The notes below the pieces were generated by a model. That model had not been told where the DNA came from, ran no database searches, and was given only the letters and a program-made list of their open reading frames with translations. The position numbers were made by a program, and so were the translations under genes. Of a DNA stretch of 37,599 nt, positions 33,822-37,599 are shown piece by piece. Location of the stretch: assembly GCA_016125425.1 (NCBI GenBank), contig WGLT01000030.1:1-37599 (forward strand). Reading direction: 5' to 3'. This DNA comes from Alphaproteobacteria bacterium (lineage in GTDB: Bacteria > Pseudomonadota > Alphaproteobacteria > Caulobacterales > Parvularculaceae). Position 1 is the first letter of the stretch. Every line of letters begins with the position of its first letter.

Positions 33822-35015
33822 ATGTCGCTTTCCCAAATGGCCGTTCACAACGCCAAACCTCGCGAGAAGGACTACAAGCTCAGTGACGGCCAAGGCATGT
33901 TCCTGCTCGTCACGAAGAAAGGAGGGCGTTATTGGCGCTGGAGCTATCGCTTCGGCGGCAAACAGAAGACGCTCTCCTTGGGCGTCTATCCCGAAGTCTC
34001 GCTCGCGGAAGCCCGTGAAAAGCGCGCAGCGGCTCGGGCGATTCTGGCTGAAGGTCACGATCCCGCCCTTGACCGCAAGATCAAAAAACTCACTGCAGGC
34101 GAAGTTCCCGGAAACACCTTCACCGCGCTTGCCAAAGAGCTGCTCTTGAAAATGGAGCGTGAGGGACGCGCCCAGGTCACAATCGACAAGACGAGATGGA
34201 TGCTCGATTTCGCATTCCCCTATTTGGGCGAGAGACCCGTCAACGAAATCACGCCGCAAGAAGTGCTAACCGTCCTGCGCTTGGTCGAATCGCGCGGCCG
34301 GTATGAAACGGCTCGCCGTCTCAGAAGCAAATGCAGTCAGATTTTCCGCTTGGCGATCGCGACTGGAAGGGCCGAACGCGATCCGACCGCTGACCTTCGC
34401 GGCGCAATCGCGGCGCCCAAGGTCACGCACAGAGCTGCAATCACCGACCCTAAGGAAGTTGGCGGCTTACTGCGCTCTATTGACGGTTTCACCGGACATA
34501 AAACGACGCGCGTCGCGCTCAACCTGTCAGCCCTCACCTTCGTCCGTCCCGGCGAAATCCGCCATGCAGAATGGACTGAATTTGATCTCGATGCGGCGGT
34601 TTGGACGATCCCGGCCGAAAAGATGAAGATGCGCCGTCCCCACAGGGTTCCTTTGGCGCGCCAGACCCTCGCTCTGCTTGGCGATCTCCAGCCCCTCACC
34701 GGAAAGAGCCGCTATCTCTTCCCCGCCGTTCATAGCTGGGTGCGGCCCATGTCTGAAAATACGCTCAATTCAGCGCTGAGACGGCTGGGTTATTCGAAGG
34801 AAGAAATGACCGCTCACGGTTTCCGGGCCATGGCCGCGACTTTGTTAAACGAGATGGGAAAATGGCCCGGCGATGCTATCGAGCGGCAGCTCGCCCACCA
34901 GGAGGCGAACGCCGTCCGTCGCGCCTATACGCATGCGGCTGAGTACTGGAACGACAGAGTGGACATGATGCAGGCCTGGGCGGACTATCTGGACCAGTTG
35001 CGCGAGACTGTGTGA
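33822..35015 (+). CDS. int: P4-type tyrosine site-specific integrase
   Basis: The 397-residue recombinase catalyses insertion and excision of the island at tRNA-Leu. It has the N-terminal arm-binding domain of the DUF4102 type (AKPREKDYKLSDGQGMFLLV) and a core-binding helical domain (about 98-190). The catalytic domain has Arg242 (VRPGEIRHAEW), His332 and Arg335 (AHGFR), His359 (LAHQ) and nucleophile Tyr369 (RRAYTH). All catalytic residues are present, so it is probably active. ATG 33822 gives the family-typical N-terminus (SQMAVHNAKPRE), while an upstream TTG at 33759 would add atypical residues. Confidence 0.94.
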   Translation: MSLSQMAVHNAKPREKDYKLSDGQGMFLLVTKKGGRYWRWSYRFGGKQKTLSLGVYPEVSLAEAREKRAAARAILAEGHDPALDRKIKKLTAGEVPGNTFTALAKELLLKMEREGRAQVTIDKTRWMLDFAFPYLGERPVNEITPQEVLTVLRLVESRGRYETARRLRSKCSQIFRLAIATGRAERDPTADLRGAIAAPKVTHRAAITDPKEVGGLLRSIDGFTGHKTTRVALNLSALTFVRPGEIRHAEWTEFDLDAAVWTIPAEKMKMRRPHRVPLARQTLALLGDLQPLTGKSRYLFPAVHSWVRPMSENTLNSALRRLGYSKEEMTAHGFRAMAATLLNEMGKWPGDAIERQLAHQEANAVRRAYTHAAEYWNDRVDMMQAWADYLDQLRETV

Positions 35016-35057
35016 GCACTCTTGCGAGACACCCGGACAGACACTCTCAACACACAC

Positions 35058-35077
35058 TGCGGGGCATACTCCCCGCA
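35058..35077 (+). terminator. Hairpin after the integrase gene
   Basis: TGCGGGG (35058-35064) and CCCCGCA (35071-35077) form a perfect 7-bp stem with a 6-base loop, 43 bases after the int stop. No T-run follows, so it may be a weak terminator, an RNA-stability element or a leader structure for the next gene. Confidence 0.4.
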
Positions 35078-35097
35078 CAATAAACCAGAGAGCAGCA

Positions 35098-35937
35098 TTG
35101 AGAGGACCGTCACGCTCCGCCAATCGACCGACGCGCCGTAAGCCACGAGCGCGAAAGCTGCAAGTGCTGGCGGTTCGTCAACCGTCCGACGAACCGATTG
35201 AGGAGACGGCGCTGGACGACGACCCGCTCCACATCACTGACGTGGAGATGAAAGAATGGCTCCGCGATCTTGTGGGCGCTTTGCCACCGGAATCCGGCTC
35301 TTCTCCCGAGAACGCCGCGCGCGAAGCCGCGTATGGCTTGCGCCTGTTATCATTGCTTCAGAATCCATCGGTTCTCAAGGATGACGAACCTGCGAGAATT
35401 GGTCTTGCAATCGCCTATGGCTCCTTGGCGGAAGAGCTCTTCCGGTTGGCCAATCGAAAGAAAAGCAATCCCATCTATGCGATGGAAGCATTTATCCTCT
35501 TTCGGGATGCCGGTCTCTACCCGCCGCGCTGGGTCCTAGATTGGCTGCACGATGCGTTCGCGAGCTATCTCGGTTCAAACGGCGAAAAGGACATTAGCAC
35601 GCTGCTTGGCGTCAAGCGCGGGCGCGGCAGCACAGATGTTATCAAGGAAGCTCAAGCCCTCCGGACCGAGGGGCCTATTCTCTTTGAGATGATTCTCTTA
35701 AACGCCGTAGGGATTTCGGCGGACGATGCCGCGGCGATGATTGTCGCGCGTTGCAAGGCCGAAGGAACCGAAGTTCTCGCCGAAGAGACGCTTGTGGATC
35801 GCTTCACGAGCCGCCGCGCCAGCGAGCACGCAAAGGCTATCAAGTCTCTGCTTGGCTTGGATATCGATCGCGACGCCTTATGGGAGCAGTTGAAGACAAT
35901 CTATCCGTCGCACTCGCTTCCTTCGCGCCGGAAATAG
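35098..35937 (+). CDS. Unknown island protein, 279 residues
   Basis: I do not recognise this protein. The N-terminal 30 residues are strongly basic (RPTRRKPRARK), followed by an acidic stretch and a mainly helical body. The body has the notable segments YPPRWVLDWLHDAF, LGVKRGRGSTD and ISADDAAAMIVARCKAEG. No membrane helix or catalytic motif is evident. A basic tail plus a helical body in an int-to-alpA interval suggests nucleic-acid binding or regulation, by inference only. TTG 35098 has only AGAGAG upstream. ATG 35248 would remove the basic tail, so the start is uncertain. Terminator-like hairpins lie on both sides. Confidence 0.6.
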   Translation: MRGPSRSANRPTRRKPRARKLQVLAVRQPSDEPIEETALDDDPLHITDVEMKEWLRDLVGALPPESGSSPENAAREAAYGLRLLSLLQNPSVLKDDEPARIGLAIAYGSLAEELFRLANRKKSNPIYAMEAFILFRDAGLYPPRWVLDWLHDAFASYLGSNGEKDISTLLGVKRGRGSTDVIKEAQALRTEGPILFEMILLNAVGISADDAAAMIVARCKAEGTEVLAEETLVDRFTSRRASEHAKAIKSLLGLDIDRDALWEQLKTIYPSHSLPSRRK

Positions 35938-35953
35938 GCCGTCCCGCGACTCC

Positions 35954-35988
35954 GTGCGAAATCGCCGATTTCGCACCCTGGCGTTTTT
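35954..35988 (+). terminator. Terminator-like perfect inverted repeat
   Basis: GTGCGAAATC (35954-35963) and GATTTCGCAC (35967-35976) form a 10-bp stem with a 3-base loop. TTTTT follows seven bases later, and the unit lies 16 bases after the upstream stop. The gap before the T-run is longer than ideal, so an operator role for the following regulator gene is also possible. Confidence 0.6.
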
Positions 35989-36005
35989 GAGCCGTCCAGC
36001 CTGCT

Positions 36006-36039
36006 CTCTCTCCATGCACCTGTACCCGAATGGAGAGAG
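36006..36039 (+). promoter_or_regulatory. Hairpin that can hide the alpA ribosome-binding site
   Basis: CTCTCTCCAT (36006-36015) is the exact complement of ATGGAGAGAG (36030-36039), with a 14-base loop. The right arm contains the GGAGAG Shine-Dalgarno of the gene starting at 36045. Folding would block translation. Opening by protein, RNA or temperature would allow it. Confidence 0.55.
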
Positions 36040-36044
36040 CCATC

Positions 36045-36230
36045 ATGTCTGACATCCAAGCCTATCGTGTCCTCGACTTCTGCAAGGCTCACGGCGTATC
36101 GCGAAGCTTCGCCTATCTCGAAATGAAGGCCGGTCGCCTCAAATTCTTCAATGTCGGCCGAATGCGCCTCATCTCGCGCGAAGCAGCAGAGGAATGGCGC
36201 AAAAGCTATGAATCGGCGCGAAGCGCGTGA
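36045..36230 (+). CDS. AlpA/excisionase-like helix-turn-helix regulator
   Basis: This 61-residue protein has a short winged-helix DNA-binding fold. It opens with VLDFCKAHGVSRSFAYLEMK (turn and recognition helix), then the wing-like RLKFFNVGRMRLISREAAEEW. It matches the AlpA/MerR-like excisionase group that controls int expression and directs excision in P4-like elements. ATG 36045 is chosen because GGAGAG (36032-36037) is seven bases upstream. ATG 36030 lies in front of that site and has none of its own. The 11-bp periodic array begins ten bases after its stop and could be its binding region. Confidence 0.82.
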   Translation: MSDIQAYRVLDFCKAHGVSRSFAYLEMKAGRLKFFNVGRMRLISREAAEEWRKSYESARSA

Positions 36231-36240
36231 GACCATAACC

Positions 36241-36487
36241 CAATGACTCTCCAATGCGCCATCAATGCGTTCGCAATTGATGGCTGACTATGTCGCCGGA
36301 GCATTGCCGGGCTGTTCCGGATGGTTGCCGAGATACCCGCCGATATGAGGGTTTATATGGCGGCAACATGGAACGTATATGGCAGCGATATGGATGCAGT
36401 ATGGACACCGGACACACCTCGGACACTTGGCAGGACACGGCACGGACGAGGCTAGGACACGGCTACAACACTACGCGGACGCTTTTC
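36241..36487. repeat. Array of about 22 degenerate units with 11-bp period
   Basis: Four successive motif blocks recur every 11 bases, with rare 10 or 12. CAATG/CAATT starts at 36241, 36252, 36263 and 36274. CCGGA/CCGGG/CCGAG/CCGAT starts at 36296, 36307, 36317, 36328 and 36340. ATATGG-like units start at 36355, 36366, 36377, 36388 and 36399. GGACAC-like units start at 36410, 36421, 36433, 36444, 36455, 36466 and 36477. Each unit has five to six conserved and five to six variable bases. The weak 87-codon frame across it is a by-product, since 11 is not a multiple of three. One helical turn per unit puts all motifs on one DNA face, which suggests an iteron-like protein-binding array. Confidence 0.8.
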
Positions 36488-36708
36488 GCGGAGTGCATGA
36501 ATAGTTTGAGCCCGCCATTACTGCATGATTGGACGCGCTTGGACGGAATTTGAAGACCCGCGTGAAGAACGAACGAAGGGCGATTGAAGAAAAATCGAAG
36601 GAATCCCCGAACAAATCCCGCAGAGTGTGAGGGCTTCCGTTTAGGCGAGCTATTTCACAACATCATGGAATGGTGTTGGCGGCATAAACCGAGGCGGTAG
36701 GCTACTCC
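36488..36708. other. Non-coding stretch between 11-bp array and CRISPR array
   Basis: I see no credible gene here. GGACG at 36531 and 36541 may be the fading end of the 11-bp array. GCATAAACCGAGGCGG (36682-36697) resembles the first part of the degenerate CRISPR repeat that begins 27 bases later, and may be a decayed trailer copy. Confidence 0.5.
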
Positions 36709-37113
36709 GCATAAATGAGGCCGGGGCGATCAGGCCCCGGAATAAGATGATCACGCGATCCTTATGAAAGTGCGCGACGTTGTGCTTCAATGAGGCCGGG
36801 GCGATCAGGCCCCGGAATAAGATATGGGACGCGCTGGTCGAGCAATACGCTGAAGAGCTTCAATGAGGCCGGGGCGATCAGGCCCCGGAATAACTTATAC
36901 GCATCAGCCGCGTCGAGAACAGACTTGACAGCTTCAATGAGGCCGGGGCGATCAGGCCCCGGAATAACTCGCTGCGCCCCGGCGGGCCGGTAGCGAACCC
37001 CCGCTTCAATGAGGCCGGGGCGATCAGGCCCCGGAATAAGCGCGTGCCTGCGTGGCTGGCGCATCATGGCGTCTCCGCTTCAATGAGGCCGGGGCGATCA
37101 GGCCCCGGAATAA
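36709..37113 (-). CRISPR. CRISPR array, six 37-bp repeats, five complete spacers
   Basis: The repeats start at 36709, 36784, 36857, 36931, 37003 and 37077. Spacers are 38, 36, 37, 35 and 37 bases and share no sequence. On the plus strand each repeat starts GCTTCAATGAGG and ends GGAATAA. It contains CCGGGGC-GATCAG-GCCCCGG, a 7-bp all-GC stem with a 6-base loop. Read on the minus strand it ends CATTGAAGC, like the usual ATTGAAA(C/G) 3' handle, so transcription is probably right to left. The only variant repeat is 36709 (GCATAA for GCTTCA), the sense 3' end of the last repeat, where decay is expected. No cas gene is present, and subtype is left open. The leader should lie to the right, but phage-like coding sequence lies there instead. 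Confidence 0.95.
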
Positions 37114-37114
37114 C

Positions 37115-37599
37115 GAGCGCAACCGCATCTTCGACTACAAGCCCTATGCGAAGCAGTACGAGTTTCATCGCCTTGGGGTCGACAAGACAGAACGGCTCCT
37201 GACGGCGGGAAACCAGCTCGGCAAGACCCTGTGCGGCGCCCACGAGGCGGCTTTTCACGCCACCGGAATGTACCCGGAATGGTGGCCGGGGCGCGTATGG
37301 CAGCGGCCGACGCGCGGCTGGATAGGCGGGGAATCCTCGACCGTCGTCCGCGACACGACGCAGAAACTCCTTCTCGGAGACGTGACGGAGGGAGAGGACA
37401 GACTCGGCACCGGAATCATCCCGGCCGACCAGATAGTCAACATCGAGTGGTCCCGGGGCGTGGCCCTCGGCGTCGACACCGCTGTCATCAGGAACAAGTC
37501 CGGCGGGAACTCTGTCATCAAGTTCAAGTCCTACGAGATGCAGCGCCAGAAGTGGCAGGGCGATACGATCGACTGGTGCTGGTACGACGAGGAGCCGCC
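37115..37599 (+). CDS. Phage terminase large subunit, N-terminally truncated, runs off the window
   Basis: The terminase ATPase-nuclease packages phage DNA into capsids. About 161 codons are visible. They include the adenine-side stretch YKPYAKQYEFHRLG, Walker A in AGNQLGKT (about residues 31-38), conserved Trp-rich GMYPEWWPGRVW, FKSYEMQRQKWQG and the Walker B region DWCWYDEEPP at the edge. The nuclease half lies beyond the window. No start codon exists after the CRISPR repeat, and the frame is open through the repeat back to 37040 without a site. The first 20 or so residues of a normal terminase are replaced by the repeat. The sequence therefore begins as a spacer would. Confidence 0.9.

Noticed and set aside
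36290-36553. 87-codon open frame downstream of the AlpA-like gene
   Set aside because: It is laid across the 11-bp periodic array, has no ribosome-binding site, and its Trp/Tyr/Met/Thr-rich peptide is explained by the repeat units read in three frames.
36762-37067. 101-codon minus-strand frame with a repeated IPGPDRPGLIEA motif
   Set aside because: The repeated peptide is simply the CRISPR repeat translated, and the variable parts are spacers.
36746-37076. Self-targeting spacers
   Set aside because: By eye none of the five complete spacers matches another part of this window, apart from the terminase sequence that directly follows the array.
37255-37527. 90-codon minus-strand frame opposite the terminase
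   Set aside because: The plus frame carries Walker A and B motifs and family-specific residues. The minus frame has none.

Overview
The window looks like the chromosome of a GC-rich alphaproteobacterium, most likely of the Hyphomicrobiales (Rhizobiales). The evidence is the flagellar gene content: FlbT and FlaF beside a single flagellin, a DUF1217 protein, a MotE-like protein, and FliL/FlgA/FlgH/FlgF sets in rhizobial style. A methylotrophic Methylocystis/Beijerinckiaceae-type host would fit, but the sequence alone does not prove it.

Region 1 (1-5127) is housekeeping. It holds the tail of an unknown gene, a proline-rich single-pass membrane protein on the minus strand, then a tightly overlapping plus-strand run: purD, an alpha/beta-hydrolase, a half-size TMEM165/GDT1-type membrane protein and an ACAD10/11-type phosphotransferase.

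Region 2 (5124-31093) is one large flagellar island. A minus-strand operon flgB-flgC-fliE-fliQ-flhA-fliR-flhB-fliJ encodes proximal rod and export gate parts. It diverges from fliI. Next come the flagellin and its post-transcriptional regulators (fla-flaF-flbT-DUF1217), with a strong terminator behind fla. A FlgN-like chaperone and flgJ diverge from fliK-flgD. A long minus-strand train follows: fliL, DUF6468-like, motE, motA, a 749-residue periplasmic repeat protein, flgF, flgG, flgA, flgH and a second FliL-like gene. The plus-strand operon fliF-fliH-fliN-fliP-fliG supplies the MS ring, switch and export parts. fliM, flgI, flgE, flgK, flgL and motB are not in the window and must lie elsewhere if the flagellum works.

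Region 3 (31106-33338) holds a mannose-1-phosphate guanylyltransferase gene and rplU-rpmA, with a promoter in front and an intrinsic terminator behind.

Region 4 (33461-37599) is a mobile island joined to the 3' end of tRNA-Leu(CAG). It carries a P4-type tyrosine integrase, a 279-residue protein I do not recognise, and an AlpA/excisionase-like regulator whose Shine-Dalgarno can be sequestered in a hairpin. It also has about 247 bp of DNA with strict 11-bp periodicity, and a six-repeat CRISPR array without visible cas genes. Directly after the sixth repeat, where the next spacer should be, the sequence becomes the coding sequence of a phage terminase large subunit lacking its N-terminus, which runs to the window end. 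The simplest reading is that this spacer matches a phage terminase gene and that the sequence crosses from array to phage through that identity. This could be an assembly chimera or, less likely, real recombination. Either way it points to a host-phage pair.
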